This document shows, piece by piece, positions 1 to 8,748 of a stretch of 64,000 bases of DNA; position 1 is the first letter of the stretch; each line of letters begins with the position of its first letter. This stretch comes from Paenibacillus sp. S150 (GTDB lineage: Bacteria > Bacillota > Bacilli > Paenibacillales > Paenibacillaceae): positions 62,001-126,000 of the forward strand of contig NZ_JACBYI010000012.1 of assembly GCF_019352175.1 (NCBI RefSeq). Direction: 5' to 3'. Under the pieces are notes generated by a model, which was not told the origin of the DNA, did no database searches, and saw only the letters and a program-made list of their open reading frames with translations. Made by a program: the position numbers and the translations under genes.

Positions 1-117
1 ATCCGCCCGCGCATCCCCGCCTTCCTCCAGCTTGCAGCCTTGGCATTTCCACAGGGCCGTTTATTTTTAAAATATACCTCTGAGCCAGACGGATATCCAG
101 CATAAAAAAATAAAGGG
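1..117. other. Left-edge intergenic sequence, nothing recognised
   Basis: No convincing reading frame or RNA gene is visible here. The first 60 bases are GC-rich and could be the tail of something outside the window. The sequence then turns A/T-rich up to the direct repeat at 118. Confidence 0.3.
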
Positions 118-146
118 TAAGCTTCGCTTCCCCCAAAACATATAAA
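118..146. repeat. Left direct repeat flanking the 51-bp array
   Basis: A 29-base sequence starting TAAGCTTCGCTTCCCCC recurs exactly at 999-1027, so the two copies bracket the tandem array in direct orientation. The bases just upstream (AAAGGG here, AAAGGA there) are also alike. It may be part of a larger repeated intergenic module. No coding function is suggested. Confidence 0.75.
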
Positions 147-164
147 TTCTTATCTTTCAAGAAA

Positions 165-180
165 GACGCCTATCGGCGTC
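165..180. other. Small perfect hairpin
   Basis: GACGCC and GGCGTC form a 6-bp stem around a TATC loop. A T-rich stretch follows on the minus strand, so it could be a weak terminator for minus-strand transcription. The evidence is limited to the stem. Confidence 0.3.
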
Positions 181-225
181 CTATATTAAGAATGCTGCCA
201 TTTCAGTAGGGAGGAGAAGAATCAT

Positions 226-905
226 TTCGCGCTGATTCCACCGTCCAGCTGGCTTCTAGGAGAATCAAAGGTACTTCTGCCTCTGATTCCACCGTCCAGC
301 CGACTTCTAGGAGAATCAAAGGCACTTCTGCCTTTGATTCCCTCGTCCAGCCAGCTTCGGGCGAATTCAAAGGTACTTCTGCCTCTGATTCCCTCGTCCA
401 GCCGGCTTCAGGCGAAATCAAAGGTACTTCTGCCTCTGATTCCACCGTCCAGCCGGTTTCAGGCGAATTCAAAGGCACTTCTGCCTTTGATTTCCTCGTC
501 CAGCCGGCTTCAGGCGAAATCAAAGGTACTTCTGCCTTTGATTCCCTCGTCCAGCCGGCTTCAGGCGAAATCAAAGGTACTTCTGCCTTTGATTCCCTCC
601 TCCAGCCGGCTTCGGGCGAATTCAAAGGTACTTCTGCCTTTGATTCCCTCGTCCAGCCGGCTTCGGGCGAAATCAAAGGTACTTCTGCCTTTGATTCCAC
701 CGTCCAGCCGGCTTCGGGCGAATTCAAAGGCACTTCTGCCTTTGATTCCACCGTCCAGCCGGCTTCGGGCGAATTCAAAGGTACTTCTGCCTTTGATTTC
801 CTCGTCCAGCCGGCTTCGGGCGAATTCAAAGGTACTTCTGCCTTTGATTCCACCGTCCAGCCGGCTTCGGGCGAATTCAAAGGTACTTCTGCCTTTGATT
901 CCCTC
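226..905. repeat. 51-bp tandem repeat array, 13 copies
   Basis: The CAAAGG core occurs 13 times at an exact 51-base spacing (266, 317, 368, 419 and so on to 878), with a degenerate partial unit on the left. Each unit contains CAAAGG(T/C)A, a CTTC loop and TGCCTTTG, which can fold into an 8-bp stem. Because 51 is a multiple of three, both strands stay open across the array and encode 17-residue repeats. I read these as by-products and not as proteins: no good start is visible and composition is set by the repeat. Repeats abut with no unique spacers, so this is not CRISPR. A related array lies at 56131-56570. Confidence 0.95.
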
Positions 906-998
906 TGCCTGCCCGCTGCGGACAACGCATTCGCGCAGTTTGCCTGGCCGAAGTTCCGGTCCATTCTTTCATTTACAGCGCAGCCGTGAATTAAAGGA

Positions 999-1027
999 TA
1001 AGCTTCGCTTCCCCCAAAACATATAAA
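999..1027. repeat. Right direct repeat flanking the 51-bp array
   Basis: Exact second copy of the 29-base sequence at 118-146, in the same orientation, directly after the end of the tandem array. Confidence 0.75.
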
Positions 1028-1176
1028 CCTGAATTTCGAAAGTAAGTATCCACAAATCATCTAAAAGGCTCTACACGGAGGGATTTTTTGTGAAAAACAG
1101 CTTGCACCCAATGGGTGAAAAGCGGGGCTATCCCTTGTCCTATCCGGATTTGTTCAATTCACTTTCGAAATTCAGG
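1028..1176. repeat. Inverted repeat with 16-bp perfect ends
   Basis: CCTGAATTTCGAAAGT at 1028-1043 is the exact reverse complement of 1161-1176. The neighbouring inner bases also match imperfectly (ACAAATC at left, GATTTGT at right), so about 150 bases could form a long hairpin. Nothing inside resembles a transposase. It may be a decayed miniature element or a structured spacer. Confidence 0.6.
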
Positions 1177-1273
1177 ATAAATTCTTATCTTTCCAAAAAA
1201 ACTCCGCCCGAAGCCGCAAAGGAGCAGCCAACGGGAAGAGCTTTCTTGGAAATATCTTATGGGTTCAGGCCTG

Positions 1274-1987
1274 TTATTTGGACAGTACAAGCTCCAGGCG
1301 CACCTCAAGCTCATTTTCAGTATCCAGTACAATCGAATGCGGGTTGGTCAGGCCGAAATCCGCAAAGGTTACGGTTGTTGTGCCCGACAGCATAAGCTGC
1401 CCGCCGCTGTATACGGCCTGGGAATCAAAGGTAACCTCCTTCTCTATGCCTTTTACAGTCATTGTGCCTGTCAGCTGGACCGGAACCGCAGTGCCTTCGG
1501 TCCATTCCGCCGGCAGCTCCGAGAAGGATTCCACCTCAAAGGTGGACTGAGGGAATTCGGCTGCAGACAGGAAGTCCTCTCCCTTAACATGCTCATCTCT
1601 CTGGCCGTTGCCGGAATCAAGCGCGCTCATCTCCACCGTACCTTCACCGGTCATTGCGCTCGCGTCGTCCAGATTTACGTTCCAGGTTCCCGTAACTGAC
1701 GGGTCAACGAAATTAACGGTTTCCTGTGAGGTCGTTACCGACCAGTACACTTTGGAAGTGTCCGCTATGCTCCATGCACCATTTAATTGCTCCGCGGTGA
1801 CGGCTGTTCCCGCCGGTGCTGCTTCTGTATTCGCTGTGTTTGTGCCATTTGAAGCTGTGTCTTGTGTCGGAATCACGGACTCGATTTCAACATTATTGCC
1901 CAAGCTGTTATTAAGCAGGGTAAAAGCTGTGATGGCTAGAGCGATAACGACTCCTGCGGCGACTATGGCGATTGTTTTTTTGTTCAT
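1274..1987 (-). CDS. YceI-family protein, membrane-anchored
   Basis: This 237-residue protein has an N-terminal hydrophobic segment at about residues 5-28, probably an uncleaved signal anchor. A low-complexity Thr/Asn/Ala linker follows, then a YceI-like lipocalin domain from about residue 65 to the end. The domain shows the family pattern: W-I-D--S near its start, a G--H-KGEDFL-like segment, FPQSTFE, a V-GTMTVKGI-K-V strand, then a terminal FGLTNPHSIV stretch. YceI proteins bind isoprenoid-type lipids in a beta-barrel. The role of the Gram-positive versions is not settled. The start is supported by GGAGG in the 5' leader. It is divergent from the two-component genes at 2154, which could share its promoter region. 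The family call is firm; the ligand is unknown. Confidence 0.85.
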   Translation of the reverse strand: MNKKTIAIVAAGVVIALAITAFTLLNNSLGNNVEIESVIPTQDTASNGTNTANTEAAPAGTAVTAEQLNGAWSIADTSKVYWSVTTSQETVNFVDPSVTGTWNVNLDDASAMTGEGTVEMSALDSGNGQRDEHVKGEDFLSAAEFPQSTFEVESFSELPAEWTEGTAVPVQLTGTMTVKGIEKEVTFDSQAVYSGGQLMLSGTTTVTFADFGLTNPHSIVLDTENELEVRLELVLSK

Positions 1988-2153
1988 CCTGTTTTTCCTC
2001 CATCCAAATTTTTCTTGTGCCCTCTATGGCTTGGTCCCCATTCTAACAAAGCAATATGTCGGGAATAAGTCAAAGCACGGCAGCCCGCACCTGTGGTAAA
2101 ATTGTTGTAATTTTAACTGACCCTTGAGCCGCTGTTAAGGAGACTGGCCGGAT

Positions 2154-2837
2154 ATGATGAAATCCATACTGATTGTCGAAGATGAGGAAGCGATTGCCCG
2201 CGTGCTTGGAGCCTATCTCAAAAAAGCGGGCTACCAGGTCACCCGGGCCGCAGACGGACGCACCGCTCTGGAAGCCTTCGAGGCTGCACCGCCTTCCCTG
2301 ATTCTGCTTGATATTAATTTGCCGAACATGGACGGCTTTGAGCTGCTGGGCATTATCCGTGAGAAAAGCAGCTGTCCCGTGATCATGCTTACGGCCAGGG
2401 ATGCCATCGGCGACCGGCTGGCCGGACTGGACGGAGGGGCCGACGATTACATGTCCAAGCCCTTTATCCCGGAAGAGGTGGTGGCCCGCGTAAATGCGGT
2501 GCTGCGCCGCCCCTCCCAGTGGTCAGACGGCAGCCGCAAACGGCATTACGGCAGTCTGTTTATTGATTTTGGCGCCCGCAGTGTGTTCTTGAACGGAGCC
2601 GAGGTTTCCTTAAGCCCGCGCGATATGTCGGTGCTGCTGTTCCTCGCGGAGCGCCCGCATCAGATTTGTACCCGGGACCAGCTGCTTGAGCATGTGTGGG
2701 AAATGGATTATGAGGGAAGCGACCGGGCGGTGGATCTGTCAATCAAGAGGCTGCGCCAGGCTCTTTCGCACTGGCCCGCCGAAGAAGGCGAAATCCGCAC
2801 GCTTAGAGGAACGGGGTATCAGCTATGGACCACTTAA
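2154..2837 (+). CDS. OmpR/PhoB-family response regulator
   Basis: The 227-residue protein has a receiver domain at residues 1-118, with acidic pocket E9/D10, phospho-acceptor D53 in LLDINLP, T80 and K102 in SKPF. A winged-helix DNA-binding domain follows at about 130-227, ending in the typical RTLRGTGYQL segment. AAGGAG lies about 9 bases before the start; a second ATG follows immediately. The downstream histidine kinase begins 13 bases before this gene ends, so the two are translationally coupled and form a cognate pair. The signal and targets are unknown. The divergent YceI-like gene is a possible target (inference from position). Confidence 0.93.
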   Translation: MMKSILIVEDEEAIARVLGAYLKKAGYQVTRAADGRTALEAFEAAPPSLILLDINLPNMDGFELLGIIREKSSCPVIMLTARDAIGDRLAGLDGGADDYMSKPFIPEEVVARVNAVLRRPSQWSDGSRKRHYGSLFIDFGARSVFLNGAEVSLSPRDMSVLLFLAERPHQICTRDQLLEHVWEMDYEGSDRAVDLSIKRLRQALSHWPAEEGEIRTLRGTGYQLWTT

Positions 2838-4231
2838 GACGAAAAAAACATACCTCCATCCTCTCTTACTGGACGGTCCGCTACCTGCTGATCATCGGCA
2901 CGGGTCTGCTGCTCACCGCGCTCGTGACCTTCTGGTGGATTCAGCAGGAGGCGATGAACAACCGCATGCAGACGACCGGTCTGCTTGCGCAGGAGATTGC
3001 CGACCGCAGCGTCAGCGCGGACGGCAGCCTGAATATCCCTCCGGGCCTGGATCAGCTGATTGAGGACCGCAAGCGGTTCTTCAAATTGACGCTCGAAATG
3101 TGTGTAATTATTACCGGACCGGGGGGCGAGCTGCTGTTCTCACAGCCGCAGCTGACGGAGGACGAAATGCGCCACAAGCTGAATGACAGCCTGGATGCGG
3201 CACGCAGTCCGGAATTCAAGGCTGCGGCCGCGCAGATTCAGGGAAACGGAGAAGCGCTGGGACAGGTGGTTGTACTGCAGTCCAAGCGCTCGCTCCGGCA
3301 TATCCCGCGGGAGGAAATCATCTTCTTCTCCATCCTCATCCTCTTCCTGATTATCTTGAGCTGGCTGACCATTTATCTCTTGTCCATCAAGCTGGCCAAG
3401 CCGATTCAGCGGGTAGCCGCCGCGGCCTCCCAGATCAGCGGCGGCAAATATGATATCAGGCTGGAGACGGAAGCCAAGGAGCGGGAAATTCACGAGCTGC
3501 TGCTCTCCTTTCAGGAGATGGCCGGCAAGCTGCGGCAGTTCGAGCAATCCCGGGCGGTCATGCTGGCCGGCGTCTCCCATGAGCTGAAAACCCCGGTCAC
3601 CTCGATCAAGGGACTGGTGCATGCGGTACGCGAAGGCATAGCTGAAGGCGAAGAAGCGGTAGAATTTCTCGACATTGCCCTGCTGGAGGCGGGGCGCCTC
3701 CAGCGTATGGTCGCCGATCTGCTGGACTACAACGCTTTGGCCGCAGGCATCGTCTCCGTCAGGCATGACCGGCTGGACGCCGCTCCGCTGCTGGAGGAGA
3801 TCGTCTATCAGTGGAAGCTTACTCAGAGCGAAGATGTCCGCGAGCCGGAGCTGCAGCTTCCGGCGCAGCCCGTCTTCCTGCGGGGCGACCCGCTGCGCAT
3901 CCAGCAGATCATCGTCAACCTGCTTAACAACAGCGTGCAGGCCAGGCAGCCGGGGCAGATGCTCCAGCTGAACCTGCGACTTGCGGAGAATCCGCAGGGC
4001 AATGCGGAGATCACCGTTACCGATAATGGAATCGGCATTCCCGGGGAGAACAGCGAGCGGATCTTCGAGGCCTTCTTCCGCAGCAGCGGCAAGCAGAGCA
4101 CACTCAGGGGCCTGGGGCTCGGGCTTACCTTCAGCCGCCTGCTCTCCGAAGCGATGGGCGGAAGCCTCCGCCTTGTCGCCAAGCCGGAGCAGGGCTGCAC
4201 ATTTGTATTCACCCTGCCTCTATGGCGATAA
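2825..4231 (+). CDS. Sensor histidine kinase (EnvZ/BaeS type)
   Basis: The protein has 468 residues. A first membrane segment lies at about 20-40, an extracytoplasmic sensor loop at 41-163, a second membrane segment at about 165-187, then a HAMP linker (AKPIQRVAAAASQISGG). The dimerisation/H-box is HELKTP with phospho-accepting H252. The ATPase domain carries an N-box (NLLNNSV) and glycine boxes DNGIGIP and GLGLGL. It should autophosphorylate and pass phosphate to the response regulator encoded just upstream, with which it overlaps by 13 bases. The extracellular loop is small and gives no ligand clue. Confidence 0.93.
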   Translation: MDHLRRKKHTSILSYWTVRYLLIIGTGLLLTALVTFWWIQQEAMNNRMQTTGLLAQEIADRSVSADGSLNIPPGLDQLIEDRKRFFKLTLEMCVIITGPGGELLFSQPQLTEDEMRHKLNDSLDAARSPEFKAAAAQIQGNGEALGQVVVLQSKRSLRHIPREEIIFFSILILFLIILSWLTIYLLSIKLAKPIQRVAAAASQISGGKYDIRLETEAKEREIHELLLSFQEMAGKLRQFEQSRAVMLAGVSHELKTPVTSIKGLVHAVREGIAEGEEAVEFLDIALLEAGRLQRMVADLLDYNALAAGIVSVRHDRLDAAPLLEEIVYQWKLTQSEDVREPELQLPAQPVFLRGDPLRIQQIIVNLLNNSVQARQPGQMLQLNLRLAENPQGNAEITVTDNGIGIPGENSERIFEAFFRSSGKQSTLRGLGLGLTFSRLLSEAMGGSLRLVAKPEQGCTFVFTLPLWR

Positions 4232-4278
4232 AGCCTTTAGAAGATGCTCTGCGGCTGTAGTCCTTCGAAGGAGCCGCA

Positions 4279-4287
4279 TGGTATAAT
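4279..4287 (+). promoter_or_regulatory. Extended -10 promoter for the gene at 4326
   Basis: TGGTATAAT is a perfect extended -10 element 39 bases before the start codon at 4326. No good -35 is present, as is usual for extended -10 promoters. A GC-rich hairpin (GCGGC / GCCGC around TCCTTCGAAGGA, 4251-4277) sits just upstream and may end the preceding two-component transcript. Confidence 0.5.
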
Positions 4288-4325
4288 CAGACAATGAAAT
4301 TGAAACCGTAAACCGGAGGCTGTAT

Positions 4326-4820
4326 ATGCTTACTTTTGAACAGAAATTGGCTATTCTTGATTCCTACCCCCAGCTTGAGCGAAAGAATGTATCGCTGGGC
4401 CGGGTGAATTACCACTTTGAGCAAAGCCGCCATGAGAAAAAAACGGTAGCCTTTCATCTGCATCCGAATGGCAACGGCTATGTGTATGCGGGACTACTCC
4501 GCGGTTATGAAACCGATGACAAAGGAATGGTGAACATCCGCGGCTACGGGGAGGCCGAGCTGCGGGAGCTGGTGGATGCTTCCGTGACCTCACTGTCCAT
4601 GTTTGTTCCGGAGGCTCCGGCACCCGGCAAAAGAAAGAAAAAAACGGCGGCCGGAGCCGATACGGTGTGGATCAATGAGGAGGGGCAGAAGCTGAGCCTG
4701 AAGCCGGAGGATGACCTGTGGTATCTCTATGCCGGGCTTCAGCTGGAGATGGCCTTCGAGACGCTTGAAGAAGCTGAGGAATATCTGGCGGAAGAAGGCT
4801 TTGCCCCGGTACAGAGCTAG
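4326..4820 (+). CDS. Conserved-looking hypothetical protein
   Basis: The 164-residue soluble protein has a good ribosome binding site (GGAGG, 9 bases before ATG), its own extended -10 promoter and a strong terminator after it, so it is very likely a real monocistronic gene. There is an N-terminal part (about 1-98), a basic linker (GKRKKKT near 102-108), and an acidic C-terminal part (about 112-164) rich in Leu and Glu. No signal peptide or membrane segment is visible. I do not recognise the family and assign no function. Confidence 0.75.
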   Translation: MLTFEQKLAILDSYPQLERKNVSLGRVNYHFEQSRHEKKTVAFHLHPNGNGYVYAGLLRGYETDDKGMVNIRGYGEAELRELVDASVTSLSMFVPEAPAPGKRKKKTAAGADTVWINEEGQKLSLKPEDDLWYLYAGLQLEMAFETLEEAEEYLAEEGFAPVQS

Positions 4821-4835
4821 AACCCCCAATTGGCC

Positions 4836-4880
4836 AAAAAGCCTGTACACCGCAGCACCAATGCGGAATACAGGCTTTTT
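4836..4880 (+). terminator. Rho-independent terminator, probably bidirectional
   Basis: AAAAAGCCTGTA and TACAGGCTTTTT form a 12-bp perfect stem; the T run follows the stem on the plus strand and the A run serves the minus strand. It ends the 4326-4820 gene and could also terminate minus-strand transcripts from the remnant at 4957. Confidence 0.9.
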
Positions 4881-4956
4881 GTAATAACGGAGGACGCTTA
4901 TGTGATCATTTTAACCCGTTAACCTGAAGTTTACTGCCTTCCGGGGCCATTCCGCG

Positions 4957-5348
4957 TTACTGCGTTGCAGGCAGCTGTACTTCCTGCGCACTCAGCACTT
5001 CTTCCGGCACCTGGATATCACTGATCTCATTATACGGATTGACCGTGTTCTTCATCTTCATGTCCATGCTGTTGCTCTGGCCTTCGGCCGTCATATCCAC
5101 CGCCATATCGACATCCGTACGGGTCGGCAGATAAGTTTTTTTGTCCACGGCATATGCAAGCTTCATGCTCTTGATATCCATCTGCTCCATCAGCGCGGTC
5201 ATATGGCTGTCGGCGCCGCTGCTCTGTTCGGGACAGCTTTTCACCAGCTCCTTCACGCTATTCCCGGATACCCCGGCCGTCAGCAGATAATCATCTCCTT
5301 CCTCGGTGACGTTCGTATCCTTGGAGATGGCAATCAGACAGGGGTTCT
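4957..5348 (-). pseudogene. 5'-truncated remnant of a LppX/DUF6612-like lipoprotein gene
   Basis: The reading frame is open from a TAG at about 5346 to a TAA at 4957. It encodes about 130 residues that look like only the C-terminal part of a larger secreted lipoprotein: a segment about conversion of values (AYAVDKKTYLP-RTDV), a Met-rich TAEGQSNSMDMKMKNT strand and a NPYNEI-DI-VPEEV ending. Such endings are seen in LolA/LppX-fold lipoproteins of Bacilli. There is no signal peptide or lipobox, no ribosome binding site and no credible start. The N-terminal two-thirds appears to have been deleted, with the break at about 5346. The family label is inference. Confidence 0.6.
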
Positions 5349-5438
5349 AACATAGCTTTTTTAAAGAGGAAGCACTATCAACGCGCGGCAAATTGTGGTT
5401 AGATGGACAAGAAGGCTATAACCCACAGGGAAAGAAGC

Positions 5439-6905
5439 GTGAACCGCATGAGTTTTGAAATCGTAGAGGCTACCATTCCGGGGATTCAGGCTGCGCTTGA
5501 AGCCGGCGAAATTACGTCCAGGCAGTTAGTTCTCATGTATCTTGAACGCATCGCCGAGCATGACAAAAACGGGCTGACCATCAACTCCGTTCTGGAGATT
5601 AACCCCGATGCCCTGTTCATTGCCGAATCTCTGGATGTGGAACGCTCCCTGCAAGGCCCGAGGGGGCCGCTGCACGGCATACCGGTCTTGGTGAAGGACA
5701 ACATCAATACTGGCGATAAAATGCATACCAGCGCCGGCTCGCTGGCCCTGGCGGATTCTTTTGCCGGGGAAGACGCCTATATTGTCACCAGACTGCGCGA
5801 AGCCGGGGCAATCATCCTGGGCAAGGCCAATATGACGGAATTCGCCAATTTCATGACGAACGGCATGCCGTCCGGATACAGCTCACGCGGCGGACAAGTG
5901 CTTAATCCCTACAATATATCCACGCCGACGGGCGGCTCCAGCGCCGGCTCTGCGGTAGCCGCGGCCTGCAGTTTCTGCACCGTGTCCATAGGCACGGAGA
6001 CCTCCGGCTCGATTCTTAATCCCGGCAATCTCGGTTCAATCATCGGGATCAAGCCGACCGTGGGCATGATCAGCCGTTCCGGCATTTTGCCGCTCTCCAA
6101 TACCCAGGATACCGCCGGTCCCATGGCCCGCACGGTCCGCGACGCCGTGCTGCTGCTGAACGCGATGCTGGGCAAGGACGGCAGCGACCCCGCCATGGGG
6201 ACAAGCACAGGCAGGCTGCATGAGGACTATACAGTCTTCCTTGACCCGAACGGGCTGCAGGGCGCCCGGATCGGAATTCCGCGGGATTATTATTTTGAGG
6301 AGCTGACGGATGAGCAGCTGGCGCTTTTCAATGCCTCGGTGGACCGGATGCGCGAGCTTGGCGCCACCATCATTGATCCGGCAGAGATTCGGACTGCGCG
6401 CGAGATCAGCTATTCCTCCGTGGTCCTGAATGAATTCAAAACCTCGCTCAATGCCTATCTGGCCGCCCTCGGCCCGGGAGCCAAGGTGCGCACGCTGAAG
6501 GATATTATCGACTTCAATCATGCGCATCCGGTAGAGACCCTGAAATACGGGCAAGCTACGCTGCTGGATGCCGAATACACCACCTCCGGCACCTTCACCG
6601 AGCCGCAGTATCTGCGCGACCGGGCAACCGATCTCCGGCTCTGCAAGGAACAGGGCATCGACGCCACGATGAAGGAGCATCATCTGGACGCGCTGCTGTT
6701 CCCTGCTGATTTCGGCGCGCGGATCACCTCTCGGGCAGGCTACCCGTCCATCGTTGTGCCTTCCGGCTACACCTCCGCCGGCGCACCCTTTGGCGTAACC
6801 TTCTCGTCGCAGGCTTACCAGGAGCCGGTGCTGATCCGGCTGGCCTATGCCTATGAGCAGAACTATAAGGTCCGCAAAGCCCCTTCCCTGCAGAGCTTTA
6901 TATAA
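5439..6905 (+). CDS. Amidase signature family hydrolase
   Basis: A member of the amidase signature family (GatA/peptide amidase type), which hydrolyses amides with a Ser-cisSer-Lys triad. Visible elements are the catalytic Lys in VLVKDNI, the cis-Ser region [11 protein letters not shown] and the nucleophile region GTETSGSI. The C-terminal [10 protein letters not shown] and [11 protein letters not shown] segments are typical. The frame opens at ATG 5403, but no ribosome binding site precedes it. AGGGA at 5427 is well spaced for GTG 5439, and ATG 5448 is the next choice. There is no signal peptide, so the enzyme is cytoplasmic. No gatB/gatC neighbour is present, so this is a stand-alone amidase of unknown substrate and not the GatCAB subunit. 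Confidence 0.88.
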   Translation: MNRMSFEIVEATIPGIQAALEAGEITSRQLVLMYLERIAEHDKNGLTINSVLEINPDALFIAESLDVERSLQGPRGPLHGIPVLVKDNINTGDKMHTSAGSLALADSFAGEDAYIVTRLREAGAIILGKANMTEFANFMTNGMPSGYSSRGGQVLNPYNISTPTGGSSAGSAVAAACSFCTVSIGTETSGSILNPGNLGSIIGIKPTVGMISRSGILPLSNTQDTAGPMARTVRDAVLLLNAMLGKDGSDPAMGTSTGRLHEDYTVFLDPNGLQGARIGIPRDYYFEELTDEQLALFNASVDRMRELGATIIDPAEIRTAREISYSSVVLNEFKTSLNAYLAALGPGAKVRTLKDIIDFNHAHPVETLKYGQATLLDAEYTTSGTFTEPQYLRDRATDLRLCKEQGIDATMKEHHLDALLFPADFGARITSRAGYPSIVVPSGYTSAGAPFGVTFSSQAYQEPVLIRLAYAYEQNYKVRKAPSLQSFI

Positions 6906-6922
6906 GGAACCCATTATTCTCC

Positions 6923-6950
6923 GGCAAGTCCCATGCGCCCGGGACTTGCC
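6923..6950 (+). terminator. GC-rich hairpin after the amidase gene
   Basis: GGCAAGTCCC and GGGACTTGCC form a 10-bp perfect stem 18 bases after the amidase stop. There is no clear T run behind it, so it may be a weak terminator or an mRNA 3' stabiliser. Confidence 0.5.
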
Positions 6951-7067
6951 CCGTTCGGGCAAACTCCGGGTGCACCTATTGCTGCTGCGGATTCCCGTAT
7001 GGAATGGAAGGATCAGGCCCGGCGGTCCGCCCAGGGTTCTTCACGGGAATCCATATATTTGCTCTCC

Positions 7068-7625
7068 TCACTCATAACCGCGCCGGCTCTCCTCATCGGC
7101 AATATTCTGAATTTCCTCGGCAAGCATCAGATAGAGGCCATAGTCCCCTTCTGCGTGAAGCTTCAACGCCCGATCCTTGAAGAACTTCGGACTTCCCCCG
7201 GCGGCATCCTCATCATAGAACAGCAGAATCCCGTCGCTCTTGCGCAGCAGCAGGTCATCTCTGGCCCGGAACTGCCAGCTTCCGTCATAAGGAGCATTGC
7301 TGACCGCCGCATAGTAATCGGCTCCGGCCACAATCCGCCGGTATTCGTTCTGCTTCTCTTCCTTCCACTTCTCCTCCGGTGCGGCATGCGCTGTAATAAT
7401 GCCCAGCTTCAGCCCGGAATACTGCCGCTTCAGCGCAAGCACAACCTCGCATGCCCACAGATCCACGCCGTATTGTCCGGGGGTGATAATCCAATCCACG
7501 CCTTCCTCCACCAGAGGGACCAATCTGTTCATCAGCGCTTTTTTGATATAGGGAATCCCCTGATGCTTGCTGTCAAAAATCCCGAGCTCATGCGCACGGT
7601 AGCCTGTTACCAGTAAGGTTGTCAT
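7068..7625 (-). CDS. ypsA: YpsA-like SLOG-domain protein (DUF1273)
   Basis: The 185-residue protein matches Bacillus subtilis YpsA along its length. Visible family segments are the N-terminal TGYRAHELGIF, YIKKAL-NRL, DWIITPGQYGVDLWA with the nucleotide-binding Gly-rich loop of the SLOG fold, LGIIT, ADYYAAVSNAPY and SDGILLFYDE-GGSPKF. SLOG proteins bind nucleotides or nucleotide-derived ligands. YpsA has been linked to cell division control in Firmicutes, but its biochemical role is unresolved. A GGAGAG ribosome binding site precedes the start. It stands alone, divergent from the lipoprotein at 7805. Confidence 0.88.
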   Translation of the reverse strand: MTTLLVTGYRAHELGIFDSKHQGIPYIKKALMNRLVPLVEEGVDWIITPGQYGVDLWACEVVLALKRQYSGLKLGIITAHAAPEEKWKEEKQNEYRRIVAGADYYAAVSNAPYDGSWQFRARDDLLLRKSDGILLFYDEDAAGGSPKFFKDRALKLHAEGDYGLYLMLAEEIQNIADEESRRGYE

Positions 7626-7804
7626 GTGCTGCCTCTCTCCTGAACCTTTAATCTTCGAATTTCACGCTATCCTGCATTAATTATATAACATTTCCGTCCC
7701 GTGTTTCTTTGGGCAAACATTCAGCTAACTTTAAGCTCTCTTTCATGACGGTTTGCTATATTATCCAGTAGACAGAGCTTGACCAATCAAGGAGGAGAAT
7801 GGCA

Positions 7805-8503
7805 ATGAAGAAATATGTCCCTTATATGATGGCTGGAGGCCTGATAGCTGCGCTTATGCTTGGCGGATGCAGCTCCAATACAGAGACCACCGCCGCCACG
7901 GGAGCAGACTCCCAGGCCGCACAATCCCCGACGGACCAAGGCGGGCAAGCTGCCATGGGGCAGAACGGCATGAACAGGGCGAACATGAGCTTCGGCAAAA
8001 TCAAAAGCATCAGCGGCAGCACGATCACGCTCTATACGGCGGAAATGCCTGCCGGCCGCATGCAAAATGCGGGTGAAGGAGAAGCGCCGGACAGCAGCGC
8101 CGCTCCGGGAGACGGTGGCAGAGGCGGCCAGGCACCGGAAGGGCAGGGCACTCCGCCCTCGGGAGCTCCGGAAGGCGGCGGGCAAGGCGGAGCACAAGGC
8201 AGTGGCGGTGGAATGCGCGGCGGCGGCATGATGCAGAACTTCTCCGAGGAGACTACGGATATTACCGTCGGCAGCGATACCCAGATCGTATCCGTCACCT
8301 TCGATAACGGCAGCCAGCAGGAAACTGCGCTGAGTCTGTCCGACCTGAAAGCCGACGACATCATCCAGTACACGCTCAAGACAGATACCGCCGAAGCGGA
8401 GAAAATCACGCTCAGCACCGGAAACTTCGGCGGCAGAGGCGAAGGCGGCGGGGCCGGATCACCATCAGGCGGCGCGCAGGGAACAGACACAAGCGGCAGC
8501 TGA
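7805..8503 (+). CDS. Gly/Gln-rich lipoprotein, unknown function
   Basis: The signal peptide ends in lipobox LMLGGC with C22 as the lipidated residue, so the protein is anchored on the outer face of the membrane. It has about 232 residues. A Thr/Ala-rich spacer is followed by a small beta region (about residues 60-80), a low-complexity Gly/Gln/Pro/Met stretch (about 95-145), a second beta region, and a Gly-rich tail. The layout resembles DUF5666-like secreted proteins, but I do not claim that family. ATG 7799 also exists, but AAGGAGG is better spaced for 7805. It is transcribed divergently from ypsA. Confidence 0.8.
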   Translation: MKKYVPYMMAGGLIAALMLGGCSSNTETTAATGADSQAAQSPTDQGGQAAMGQNGMNRANMSFGKIKSISGSTITLYTAEMPAGRMQNAGEGEAPDSSAAPGDGGRGGQAPEGQGTPPSGAPEGGGQGGAQGSGGGMRGGGMMQNFSEETTDITVGSDTQIVSVTFDNGSQQETALSLSDLKADDIIQYTLKTDTAEAEKITLSTGNFGGRGEGGGAGSPSGGAQGTDTSGS

Positions 8504-8748
8504 AGTGGTTCGGCTGGCACTCCGGCAGCGCGGTAAATACGGGGTGGCAGAAGCATAATCGAACGATTCTATCCTGCAAATTCATTTCTCTGCTTATATT
8601 TGCATCCTCTAGGGTGCCGTGCAGCGGCATGGATGTCTATTGCACGTAGCACAGTCAAGCAACACAGCCTCATTTGTTTTCCGGCATAAAGGGTGCGGAT
8701 TTTAAATTCAATCAACGCAGTTATATTTAATACAGTTAACGCTTTAGG
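8504..8748. other. Intergenic, no gene seen
   Basis: This stretch between the lipoprotein stop and the terminator at 8749 has no reading frame with a ribosome binding site, no recognisable RNA and no obvious repeat. Confidence 0.4.

Noticed and set aside
226..905. CRISPR array
   Set aside because: Repeats are contiguous with no unique spacers, and no cas gene is in the window.
203..1060. Long open frames on both strands across the 51-bp array (285 and 230 residues)
   Set aside because: They exist because the repeat length is a multiple of three. There is no ribosome binding site or secretion signal, and the related array at 56 kb breaks frame with 52-base units.
1090..1395. Plus-strand 101-residue frame with GGAGGG before a GTG
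   Set aside because: The ribosome binding site is good, but the second half runs antisense through the YceI gene and composition is not protein-like.
5439..6905. GatA subunit of Asp/Glu-tRNA amidotransferase
   Set aside because: No gatB or gatC is adjacent, and the sequence reads as a stand-alone amidase.
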